From NCBI GenBank assembly GCA_936432065.2, contig OW386293.2, positions 109,872,427-109,936,426 of the forward strand: a stretch of 64,000 nucleotides of DNA, in the 5' to 3' direction. The DNA is from Rutpela maculata (lineage: Eukaryota; Arthropoda; Insecta; Coleoptera; Cerambycidae). Shown piece after piece: positions 55,016 to 64,000 of the stretch. The translations under genes and the position numbers were made by a program. The first letter of the stretch is position 1. Every line of letters starts with the position of its first letter. The notes below the pieces were generated by a model that saw nothing but the letters and a program-made list of their open reading frames with translations, did not search any database and was not told where the DNA came from.

Positions 55016-55659
55016 CACTGTTAGTTCATATTCTATTTAAAAAATAACATGTCCGAAACGAACAAGGTAAAGAGGACGCCAAGAATAACAATATTGACTT
55101 TTACATAAAATTTAGGACTTGGGCGGTTTAAAAGTTACGATTTTTTTTTATTTCCAGTTGTATTCCCTAGGCTTACAATTTCATCAGAAGTGATTTTTTT
55201 ATTGGTGATAGCTGGGTGGTGCACTCACCAAACTTAACATTCAGTTACCATTACAACAATTTAATAAAAAAAAATGTTGCAAAATTTTGTGATTTTCGTG
55301 ATTTTTACAAGCAATTTAGAAAAATATGTACCACAGAAGAGATGCTCGCTATTTCGAAAACTACCTTACTATGTGCCTAATTAAAATTGGTAAACATAAT
55401 GGGCCTGTGAGTACTTCATCCGACATAATGTGTTATTAATGTGAAAAAGGCTCTTTAGAACGAAAAAGACTGTACAATGTTTAAAGGAATTAATCCATCG
55501 AAAATATGATATACTTCAATTATTGGACATGCATGCGGTGAGCGAAATTTTATAACTATTTTCTTTCTGCTTTTTAGTATTTTCTTGACTTTGAAATGTA
55601 ATAAACGTTTGATTGTGATATAGTATCCTCTAAGTAGGGCTAGAGATGCTTAATATTAT
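55016..55659. other. Unassigned A+T-rich sequence
   Basis: No gene or repeat partner recognised. Confidence 0.4.
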
Positions 55660-55880
55660 ATATATTAGCATGATCAGACTTGAATCATCAATATGTAGAA
55701 AGAGTGGTTGTTTTATCGCTTTTCATGCTGGTAGGTGTATGAAAGAAGTCGACAAGTCACCGTAGGGGGAGTCTTGTCGATCTTCCTTTTTTGGTCAGAC
55801 TTGCACCAATGGTATATGAAAGAAACGAATGTTTTCTTTGAAAGTTATCTGCTGAATACCCAAAATAATATTTTTTAACA
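55660..55880 (+). repeat. Dispersed repeat shared with 43295-43385
   Basis: Same outer blocks as the 43-kb copy (GATCAGACTTGAATCA and TATCTGCTGAATACCCAAAA) with ~100 bases more in the middle, including an inverted pair CGACAAGTC/GTCTTGTCG. Confidence 0.55.
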
Positions 55881-56149
55881 ATGATGTAAGCAGAAATAAT
55901 AGGTATTTATTTATTAAAGCAGTTCTATTTCGTTTCATGGTATTCCACTATAAAATTTCTATGACGAACAAGTATAAAGATCTGTATGTTATTTAGAGAG
56001 ACACCCACCCATTTGGGTCTTGTCGGTAATCATCTAGTGATTGAAAGAAAGTTAGGTGCGAGTGACCATTTTGGAAAATCGACGCCATTTCTTATTTCAT
56101 TATCTCAGAAAATAATGCTTATTAAAAATGTATATGCATGTGAGGTGTT

Positions 56150-57404
56150 ATTATACTCTTCCCAAAAACGAAGAGTATATTGTATTTGATCGGCACATTT
56201 CTAAAATCGTAAATATCGCTCGTAGAGAAAAAAGTTTCATATCATTGTTAGTGAACGAATTCTGAACAACTTTCAAAATGTCCGTCTGTCCGTCCGTCCG
56301 TTACGTTTCTTGTAAGCACGATAATTTAAGAAAGAAAAGTCTAATGGTATTGGAATTTAGAAAGTTAGTTAGTGTTAGCTAGAGGAAGAACCCTATTGTT
56401 TTTGAAGAAAATCGATCGGTAAATAAAAAAGTTATTAATTATTTAATTTAAAAAAAAATATATTCTCTTAATTTTTGTCGCTTGTGCTAAAATGGAAATC
56501 TTGCGAAATATCATTTCCATAATATATTTTTTTTGTTTATGAATTTTACTAATATATATTTAATAGAAGTACGAGTTGAAATAATTATGTATGATTGTCG
56601 AAAGATATAGGTATATCACAGACAATCAATTTTCGTAGCAATATGTGGTGGCGCAGCGGCTAAAGCTTTGCGTTGTTAAACCATACATTACACAACCCCC
56701 TCTAAACTACTCCACCTCAGAATCTCAATTCTTATACCCTCTCCTATATTTTGTGCCTCTTTGCTGAAAGCCTATCTGCCATGAAATAATTTGTTATTAA
56801 ATAACAAATAAATATTTTAACCTTTTTAGACAACTTAAGCAGGATTTTTTCTTATTTATTTTCCCTGCAAATTTTTTATTATTACCCCCTTAACACTTAG
56901 CAAAACAGACACAGATCCCTTAAGGAATCAAATTGTAAAGTCATACATAATCTCTAAATACGATTAATCTCAATAGGAATCGAAGTAACAAATACTAATA
57001 ACAGTACTGAATATCATTTCGACCACAACACCCGGTCACTGCGTCACTCTAAGCTGCTCAGACGCGTTAAAGTGACGTAGATTTACTTAATGTCAAATGA
57101 AATAAATGATTTATTTTTGAACTGTTAACAATAGCTAAATAAAATAAAGAGTATGATAATTTGGCTAATTTGGCTTTGCGTTGCAATACAAAGGTCCCGT
57201 GTTCGAATCCCACACAGGTTGGATGTTTTTTTTTCATTTTTTTTATATAATTTTTTTCACAACAAAGATGGTATCACAAAATTTAGGATGTCCAAAAACT
57301 AACATTATTTACAAGAAAACTGCGAAGAGTATCCTATAGAATGTGTAACAATTATATATAAAAAGCACAGTAAATTGGCGAAGAGTACGTTTTCAGCTTG
57401 TTTT
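56150..57404 (+). mobile_element. Copy B of the TACTCTTCG family
   Basis: Starts with an ACTCTTC…GAAGAGT hairpin (56153-56178) and has a short (GTCC)n run (56281-56302). A tRNA-like head follows: GGTGGCGCAGCGGC at 56648-56661 resembling an A box, and GTTCGAATCCCAC at 57202-57214 resembling a B box. It ends with two more CGAAGAGTA motifs (57327 and 57379). The tRNA-like part is split by a 497-bp insertion. The oldest organisation seems to be a repeat that captured a tRNA-derived SINE. Confidence 0.75.
56676..57172. mobile_element. 497-bp insertion with 11-bp target duplication
   Basis: GCTTTGCGTTG occurs on both sides (56665-56675 and 57173-57183). In copy A this stretch appears only once. 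The insert begins TTAAACCATACATTACACAA and ends GATAATTTGGCTAATTTG. It has no inverted ends and no coding frame. The duplication length suggests a retroposon of unknown family. Confidence 0.65.
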
Positions 57405-57700
57405 ACATGTTTTTAGGATGCTGAACAGTGAACACATTAAAGACATTAAAAAACATTTTAGCAAAAGTTAAAATAAAATTGAGAAATGAAATCACATTAT
57501 GTCAAATAGTTATTAGTAAATCTTTAGTAAATTATTCTTCTTTAGCAAACTTATCAAATCTTCCAATTTGTTAGATTGCGAATTTCATAGCTTCATAGAA
57601 AAAGTTCTCTGAAAACATTTTAGAATTTTAAGTTCCCAGTTTATTTTCTAAACAGATAAGTAATTTGGCTCCATGATTTCAATAATATCTCAAAATCTTA
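57405..57700. other. Unassigned spacer
   Basis: A+T-rich, nothing recognised. Confidence 0.35.
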
Positions 57701-58680
57701 ATAGTCCAAACAATGAATGCCCAAAAGGGGATTGTAGAGAACATGCAAGAGGGAAGAATTTTCCTCTTCAGGAATTTGTTGGGGGTAGTTACGAGGTAAA
57801 CATACTAAAAGTCCTCGCCCCTAGTCCCGCCGCTTCAAGGGGGTGGAGAGGTTCCTTTTTTCGATTCTTCGCTTATAACTCGGAAACGATGCGTCGCGTC
57901 GTACGGAAAAAGATAATCTGTGCAAAATTAAACATAATTAAATTTCCTACAAGAATGTCTATATTCATTTTCTTCCTAGTTTACGAGATATTCGCCAGCC
58001 AAAATTGATAATTAATAAATAAATAAATTATGTACCTTCAATATTTCTAACAAAGCGGTGTACCGTGGTCTGCTAATAAATCACAGTCACAAAACAATCT
58101 TAATTTTACAACACTCGACGTATTAACTGACGTAATATTTTGTCGAAATCTATACATTTCCTTAAATATACAGTGTGACTCACTTAAAATGAAGACACCA
58201 CACCCATATAGACTTTTTTATTTTATTTCCGATTTGAATCAAATTTTACAACGTTAGTAAATATGTCGAGTGTTGTAAAATAAAGATTGTTTTGTGGCTG
58301 TGATTTATTAGCAGACCACGGTAAATCGCTTTGATAGAAATATTCAAGGTAAATACCTAATTAATTTATTTATTAATTATAATATTTTTTAATTATCTAT
58401 TTTGGCTGGTAAACTAGAACACATAGGAAGAAAATAGATAGACATTCTTGTAGGAAATTTAATTGCGTTTAATTTTGCATAGACTACCTTTTTCCGTACG
58501 AAACATGGCTTCCGAGTTATAAGCGAAGAATCGAAAAAACTCCCCTCCCCCCTGAAGCGGCGGGGTTAGGGGAGGGGACTTTTAGTATGTTTACCTCCTA
58601 ACTACCCCCAATACATTCCTGAGGAGGAAAATTCTTCCCTCCTTCATGTTCTCTACAACTCTTTCGTTGACTGGACTAAA
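57701..58680. mobile_element. 980-bp foldback, ~430-bp arms
   Basis: Left arm 57701-58135, right arm ~58225-58680 in inverse. Shared blocks: TTGTAGAGAACATG, CATACTAAAAGTCC, TTATAACTCGGAA, GTAGGAAATTTAATT-type and GTGGTCTGCTAATAAATCAC. The small loop contains GTGACTCACTTAAAATGAAG. The frame at 57673-58008 lies in the arm and has no family signature. Confidence 0.75.
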
Positions 58681-58998
58681 AGGAAAACTAGCATTAATAA
58701 AAAAAAAAAAAAAGAAAGAATAGAAAATAAGTTTTGAATTTTCTCAACCAAGTTTATACACTCTTTTGCCTCCTATACAAAACTAGCCCCTACGATGAGA
58801 GTGTCACGTATTAATGTATATCGGTTTTTGTCGATTTTTTTACAAAAAAACAGGGAGATTATCAAAAAAGTAAGAAAATAGCGATTTTATATATTACTTC
58901 AAGACCTCCAGTCCATCTGGCCTTATGAACCTTTATGGGGCTTATTTTTTTCATTACGCGGTGTAGTTTAGGGGATAGTGGCATTTTTCTATATCTTA
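58681..58998. other. Unassigned spacer
   Basis: Includes an A run at 58701-58714. Nothing recognised. Confidence 0.35.
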
Positions 58999-59271
58999 TT
59001 TTATACTCTTCGCAAAAACGAAGAGTATATTTGATCGGCACATTTCCAAAACCGTAAATATCACTCGTAGAGAAAAGTTTTCATATCATTGTGTTAGTGA
59101 ACGAATTCTGAACAACTTTCAAAATGTCCGTCTATCCCCAAATAAAAATTTAAATCAAGGTGCATTAAATAATTTAGCTATAAATACAAGGTCAAACAAG
59201 GCCAACGCCATTAGTAAAAGAGATCAACATTTTTTATATCCCCGACTATCACAGATAGATTTATCAACGTA

Positions 59272-59970
59272 AAAAACAACAATAATTTAAGGGTTTGTAA
59301 TGTAAATGTACAAAGTTTACTAAATAAAATTGAGGATGTTGAAATTTTTTGTCGTCTCGAAAACATTGATATTGTTTGCATGATCGAACACTGGCTCACA
59401 GAAAATAACATAAAAAATATAAATTTGCCCGGTTATAAATTAGTCTCTTATTTTTGCAGGGAAAGTTGTAGGCATGGTGGATCATTAATCTATTACAATA
59501 ATCAGGAAAAATGTATTCAAGAAGTAAAAGCTATTAAAAAAATGTCAGTCGAGTGTCATGTCGAAATATGTAGTATGTCATATTCCAACCTAGCAGTAAT
59601 TTGTACTTATCGTCCTCCTACCGGTGACTATACTATTTTCTTTAATACTATAACTAATGCATTGAGCGTAGCTGTAAAAAAATATAAATTTGTTATTCTC
59701 TGTGGTGACCTAAACATCGACTATAATAAGGACTCAAATAATAAAAAAATTTAATTGACATATTTCATTCGTTCGAAATGAAAATTATATCAAACGGCCC
59801 CACAAGATTGTACACAAACTGTAATGGTCAAACCAGCTCTAGCTCGATTGACTATATATCAACTAACTTACCAAACAGTATGTATGAATGCAAAACAGTA
59901 AATCCTCTAATAGCGGATCATTTTGCTCAAATAATTAAAGTTACACGTGATTATACGCAGACCCTGTAAA
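59272..59970 (+). pseudogene. LINE AP-type endonuclease
   Basis: Reads RVCNVNVQSLLNKIEDVEIF (start of the fold), DIVCMIEHWLTENN (catalytic Glu block), GGSLIYY, VICTYRPPTGD, FVILCGDLNIDYN (GDLN block), then after a frameshift near 59750 GPTRLYTN, SSSIDYISTNL (IDY block) and PLIADHFAQII (terminal DH block). All main blocks of the nicking endonuclease are present; the frame break disables it. Confidence 0.8.
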
Positions 59971-60039
59971 GACTAAAAATAGTAATTATTGTTTTAGAAA
60001 TACATCTAGTGATAATATTACACATTTTACACAACTCGT

Positions 60040-60479
60040 AAGTATGATAGACTGGTCATTTATCTATACTGATGATGTAAATTTAGCCTTTGATAAATTA
60101 CTAAGCGAAATAACTTGGTGTATTGAATCTAGCTGTCCTTATGTAAGTAGAAATTTAAATCTAAATAAAATGAAAAATAATACTTGGTTCACTAAAGAAC
60201 TAGAGAAAGAAAGAAATGAACTAGAAAAGATGTATTGGTTAACACAAATGTGACAGAAGTAGAGTAATTTATCAAAATAAAGGAAAAGAATATAAAAGAA
60301 ATATTAGAAAATCAAAGTTAGCTTATTTTACACAAAAAATCGAAGAATTCGAAAACAAAGCGAAAGAAACTTGGAAAATAGTAAACAACACATTAGGAAG
60401 AGGGAAAGGAAACACAAATATAAAAACTAATGTCATTCATGAAAATAAACTTGTTACTAAACCTGAAGAAATTACAATA
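60040..60479 (+). pseudogene. LINE ORF2 linker between endonuclease and RT
   Basis: MIDWSFIYTDDVNLAFDKLL and TWFTKELEKERNELEKMYWL, then after a frame break RNIRKSKLAYFTQKIEEFEN and KETWKIVNNTLGRGKG. This is the usual inter-domain region of Jockey/CR1-type LINEs, cut off by the inserted hairpin element. Confidence 0.65.
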
Positions 60480-61445
60480 GTAGATTGTAATACAAGTGTG
60501 GCAAGGGCTTCATTGCAAAACGATGTATGAAAGTAGGAACACGAGCGCAGCGAGTGTTCCTATCATACGAGTTTTGAAATGAAGCTTGCCACACGTGTGT
60601 TACATACTATTTTTTCTACGGTTGTGAAGTTATTTCCCTTTTTAAAGTCTTTCCAAAATTTTAAATTTGCTGCTTGTCAGATTTTATTTAAAGTGACATT
60701 TTCCGCTGTCATTCTGAAGTAAGAAAATTTGACTTTGTAATTGCAATTCATGTGTAATTAATGTACATTTATAGAATATAATTGTTATTACCAGTAAGTA
60801 ATATAAAATTCTTTAAGTTAAACACACTATTTTATTCCGGTGCGTGAAGATGTAATCAAGGCGTGTGACAAATTCTTTGCCGCACGGCGTGCGGCAAAGT
60901 GATATTTTCTGCACTCATTTTGAAGTTAGAAAATTTGACTTTCAGCACAATCGTAGAAAACAGTAGATTGTAATACAAGTGTGGCAAGGGCTTCATTGCA
61001 AAACCATGTATGAAAGTAGGAACACGAGCGCAGCGAGTGTTCCTATCATACGAGTTTTGCAATGAAGCTTGCCACACGTGTGTTACATACTATTTTTTCT
61101 ACGGTTGTGAAGTTATTTCCCTTTTCAAAATCTTTCCAAAATTTTAAATTTGCTGCTTGTCAGATTTTATTTAAAATGACATTTTTCGCTGTCATTCTGA
61201 AGTAAGAAAATTTGACTTTGTAATTGCAATTCATGTGTAATTAATGTACATTTATAGAATTTAATTGTTATTACCAGTAAGTAATATAAAATTCTTTAAG
61301 GTAAACACACTATTTTATTCCGGTGCGTGAAGATGTAATCAAGGCGTGTGGCAAATTCTTTGCCGCACGGCGTGCGGCAAAGTGATATTTTCTGCACTCA
61401 TTTTGAAGTTAGAAAATTTGACTTTCAGCACAATCGTAGAAAAAT
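60480..61445. repeat. Tandemly duplicated 483-bp hairpin element inside the LINE
   Basis: Unit 1 is 60480-60962, unit 2 60963-61445, ~98% identical. Each begins with 14 bases of LINE coding sequence (GTAGATTGTAATAC). Then comes a ~100-bp hairpin (GTGTGGCAAG…AACACGAGCGCAGCGAGTGTT…CTTGCCACAC), a second part with a GCCGCACGGCGTGCGGC palindrome, and TTTCTACGGTTGTG paired with CACAATCGTAGAAA. The copy of LINE sequence in the middle shows that an inserted element was duplicated together with its flank. Confidence 0.75.
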
Positions 61446-61450
61446 ACTTT

Positions 61451-62560
61451 TGCAGAATACTTTAGCAATGTAGCAAAATCAAGCGTACAACATTTTGGAG
61501 AAAATATTTCTTTACCAAATACAATAACAAACATACAAAGTAATTCTTCACTCTTCGTTGCTTATATAGACGCATCGGATATAAAAAGGGAAATTAATAA
61601 AATGAAAAATAAAAAATCTACCGGGGTAGATGAAATTAGTGTCAAACTATTAAAATCAATTAGTGATATTATTTGTGAACCTCTAGCTTGCTTAATAAAT
61701 AATTCATTGAGTTGTGGAGTATTTCCAGATATTCTCAAATTAGCATGTGTTATACCATTATTTAAAAAAGAAGATCCTCATAAAATAGAAAACTATCGAC
61801 AAATTTCACTACTTAGTACCTTATCAAAGCTTTTAGAAAAACTAGTATATAATATAATCGTAAATTATTTAAATAAACTGAATATTATAACACCTTGCCA
61901 ACATGGTTTCAGACAACATATGTCAACAGAAACAGCTTCATATCACTTGTTAAACTGCATTTACAAAGAACTGGATGAAGGTAAATATGTCATGCTTTTA
62001 ATGTTCGATCTGTGCCGAGTCTTCGACACTGTGGATATGGAATTTTTAGCTAATAAGTTATATTCTATAGGAATAAGGGGGAATATATTAATGTGGATAC
62101 GGTCGTATATGGAAAATAGAAAAATGATAGTAAAAAGTAATAATGTAGTATCCTCCATAAAAAATGTAGAGTTAGGCGTGCCGCAGGGTTCAGTGTGGGG
62201 ACCCCTTCTTTTTATGATATATATAAATGATCTTCCACAACATATGTCCACTGGTCAAATTACAATGTTCGCGGATGATACCTCGATATCAGTTTCATCA
62301 AAGATTATTTCAAAAAAGAAAATATATTAACGGTACCTTCTGTATTTATGTGGAAATGTGTGCTTTATGTTTTTAAACATAAACATAATTTCGAAGAAGT
62401 TGGAAAATGTCACAGTTACAATACAAGACATGGTAGCAACTTAATGATACCTACTCATAAGACAAGTGCTTATAAAAAATCCCCTGCCTACAACTTCATA
62501 AAAATATTCGTTACGCTGCCTCAAAAGTTAAAAGATAAAAAGTTTCTCCAGTTTTAAAAA
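61451..62560 (+). pseudogene. LINE reverse transcriptase and C terminus
   Basis: Resumes the LINE with FAEYFSNVAKSSVQHF, then KNKKSTGVDEISVKLLKS (61602 on), CVIPLFKKEDPHKIENYRQI, QHGFRQHMSTETA and MLLMFDLCRVFDTVD, with the first catalytic Asp (FDL) retained although the usual lysine-alanine is replaced. Then VPQGSVWGPLLFMIYINDL and TMFADDTSISV, with the catalytic pair. A break at ~62330 is followed by KCHSYNTRHGSNLMIPTHKT and SPAYNFIKIFVTLPQKLKD, the C-terminal signature of CR1/Jockey-type elements. The RT core itself is one 242-codon frame. Confidence 0.8.
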
Positions 62561-63347
62561 GCAAACAAAATCATATTTCCTGGATAAGGCATTTTATTCT
62601 GTACAAGAGTTTCTATCTACATAAATATGTATTATAAATATAATTTATTACTGTATAAATACCTTATAATCTATCTGTACCAATATCTATTGTTTTTATT
62701 TTTATGCGTATCTGTTTGTTATAAATGATGTTGTGTGTGTCTGTTTTTAATCTACACGTGTTAATGTTTTTGAATATATTTTATATTTTTTAATGTTGCT
62801 TGACTTACCATATGTACAAGAATGTATTTAAATAATGGGACAATAAATATCTTCAAATATCTATCTATCTATCCGTTCGTCCGTCCGTCCGTCCGTCACG
62901 TTTCTTGTAAGCACGATAATTTAAGAAAGAAAAGTCCGATTGTATTAAAATTTGGAAAGTAAATTAGTGCCAGCCAGAGGAAGAACTCTATTTTTCAAGA
63001 AAATCAATCAGTAAATAAGAAAATTGTTAATAATTTAAATAAAAAAACATATTTTCTTGTACACTGCTACTTGCACTGTTTATGCAATTTTAAATAAATA
63101 TATGTTTGCTTTGATTTTGCTTTTTGCAATCCAAAGATCAGGTGCTCGAATTCCAGACGGTAGATATTTTTTTTTCAATTTTTTTTCACATATTTTTTTT
63201 TTCACGACAAAGTTGGTATCACAAAATTTATGATGTCCAAAAACTAACATTATTTACAAGAAAACTGCGAAGAGTATTCTACAGAATGTGTGGCAATTAT
63301 ATAAAAAGCTCAGTAAATTACCGAAGAGTACGTTTTTAGTTTGTTTT

Positions 63348-64000
63348 CTCTGTATCTAAATTTGCAGAGCCAATAGTAGCAAAGGTAGGGTTTTTCTTGG
63401 CACTTTTTAGCACTTTATTACCCTAACTTTGAACGGCTATATCTTAGGTTGTATTAGCCGTACTAATTTCAGCGGGTACTCATTTTTTAATTATAAAACA
63501 GAAAAAAAAGCAAGTATTCTACATTTTTTACAAAATATTACATTGTTTTCGCATTATACCACAAAAAGTGAAAAAATTACCCGTTTCGCTATTTTCAATT
63601 GCTTTTCACGAATTGATTTTTGAAAATCTAGATACGATTTATTTAAGTTGAAATACACCCTAAAATACCCCAAAACCCCAAATATTTCCTATTTAAATCC
63701 TCCCAGGACTGGCCTACATTGACTGACTTTGAACATATTAAAATCAGTTTATTTTTAACTGAAAGAATATAGGAGCTGGAGCATAAGCATTAATACTGGT
63801 TCGAGTTGCCTGTTATCGCAATTGTTTTCAAAAAACAGAATCTGACTTCCCGGAACTCAAACTTCCACTAAGTCCGTTCTTTCTGATAGTATGAGATAAA
63901 ATTTAATCTCTCTAATGAATGGATGTTGATGATAAATTTTAAATCCATGCGTGCTGTGTTTTTGTTACTTTGGCTATGCTGTTATATCGCATTACCAAAA
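63348..64000. other. Unassigned A+T-rich sequence
   Basis: A 64-codon frame at 63429-63623 has no recognisable motif. No repeat partner in the window. Confidence 0.35.

Larger units (their letters stand above)
59136..62873 (+). mobile_element. LINE (Jockey/CR1-type), (ATCT)n-tailed
   Basis: Contains endonuclease, linker, RT and C-terminal pieces in order and ends AATAAATATC…ATCTATCTATCTATC at 62857-62873. It lies in the microsatellite of copy C and is itself interrupted at 60480-61445. Confidence 0.8.
59000..63347 (+). mobile_element. Copy C of the TACTCTTCG family, split by a LINE
   Basis: The left part (59000-59135) and right part (62874-63347) together match copy B. It has the same TACTCTTCG hairpin start (59003-59027), the (GTCC)n run (62876-62896), a decayed B-box region (63130-63165) and the CGAAGAGTA motifs at the right (63269 and 63323). 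The LINE entered at the (GTCC)n run. Confidence 0.75.

Noticed and set aside
56645..57215. Functional tRNA gene suggested by A- and B-box-like text
   Set aside because: The boxes are split by an insertion, no acceptor stem pairs up, and the same text occurs in degenerate repeat copies.

Overview
The window looks like an intergenic, transposon-dominated piece of an A+T-rich arthropod (most likely insect) genome. I found no convincing host gene. Almost every open frame with a recognisable product belongs to a mobile element: LINEs of several clades, a Gypsy-type LTR element, and DNA transposons of the Tc1/mariner-like, hAT, PIF/Harbinger-like and FLYWCH-MULE types. There are also a tRNA-derived SINE, a Penelope-like scrap and many foldback or MITE-like inverted repeats. 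Two short stretches (25338-25498 and 30076-30225) could be exons, but the support is weak.

Layout. 0.3-5.7 kb: element 1, a transposon-like structure with mirror-image ends, each carrying four ~139-bp GC-rich units, around a 5'-truncated ORF with a PIN/FEN-like nuclease and a CXC cysteine-rich domain. Its left end is split by a 1.2-kb foldback. 6.7-9.1 kb: copy A of a dispersed family with a tRNA-like core, then a degenerate Tc1/mariner-like transposase. 9.4-12.0 kb: PIF/Harbinger-like element (MADF remnant, TTA flanks) hosting a hAT element with an 8-bp target duplication. 12.8-16.2 kb: foldback split by a 5'-truncated LINE. 16.9-21.6 kb: two copies of one RTE-like LINE family, each with ~25-bp target duplications and large internal deletions. 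21.7-26.5 kb: further LINE scraps.

26.5-29.0 kb: element 2, with perfect 17-bp terminal inverted repeats, a perfect 8-bp target duplication and a second member of the CXC/DWGW ORF family. A 125-bp relative of its ends lies at 29.4 kb. 30.8-36.1 kb: MULE with long inverted ends, nesting a MITE and a 2-kb foldback. 37.4-38.7 kb: dispersed repeat with a ~103-bp tandem array, interrupted by an insert full of CTCGGTC/GACCGAG hairpins. 42.8-46.3 kb: foldback containing a SINE, then a third copy of the RTE-like family carrying a MITE. 46.6-48.2 kb: foldback carrying an RNase H-bearing LINE end. 49.5-50.4 kb: a second Tc1/mariner-like transposase remnant.

50.6-54.6 kb: young LTR element (401-bp LTRs, CACT duplications) encoding Gag-protease-integrase pieces but no reverse transcriptase and no integrase core. 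56.2-63.3 kb: copies B and C of the dispersed family; copy C is split by a 3.7-kb LINE that is itself split by a tandemly duplicated hairpin element.

The strongest lead for something undescribed is the pair of unrelated-looking TIR elements (1 and 2) that both enclose members of one PIN/DWGW/CXC protein family. This suggests that the family is a transposon-encoded enzyme, perhaps related to Academ-type transposons.
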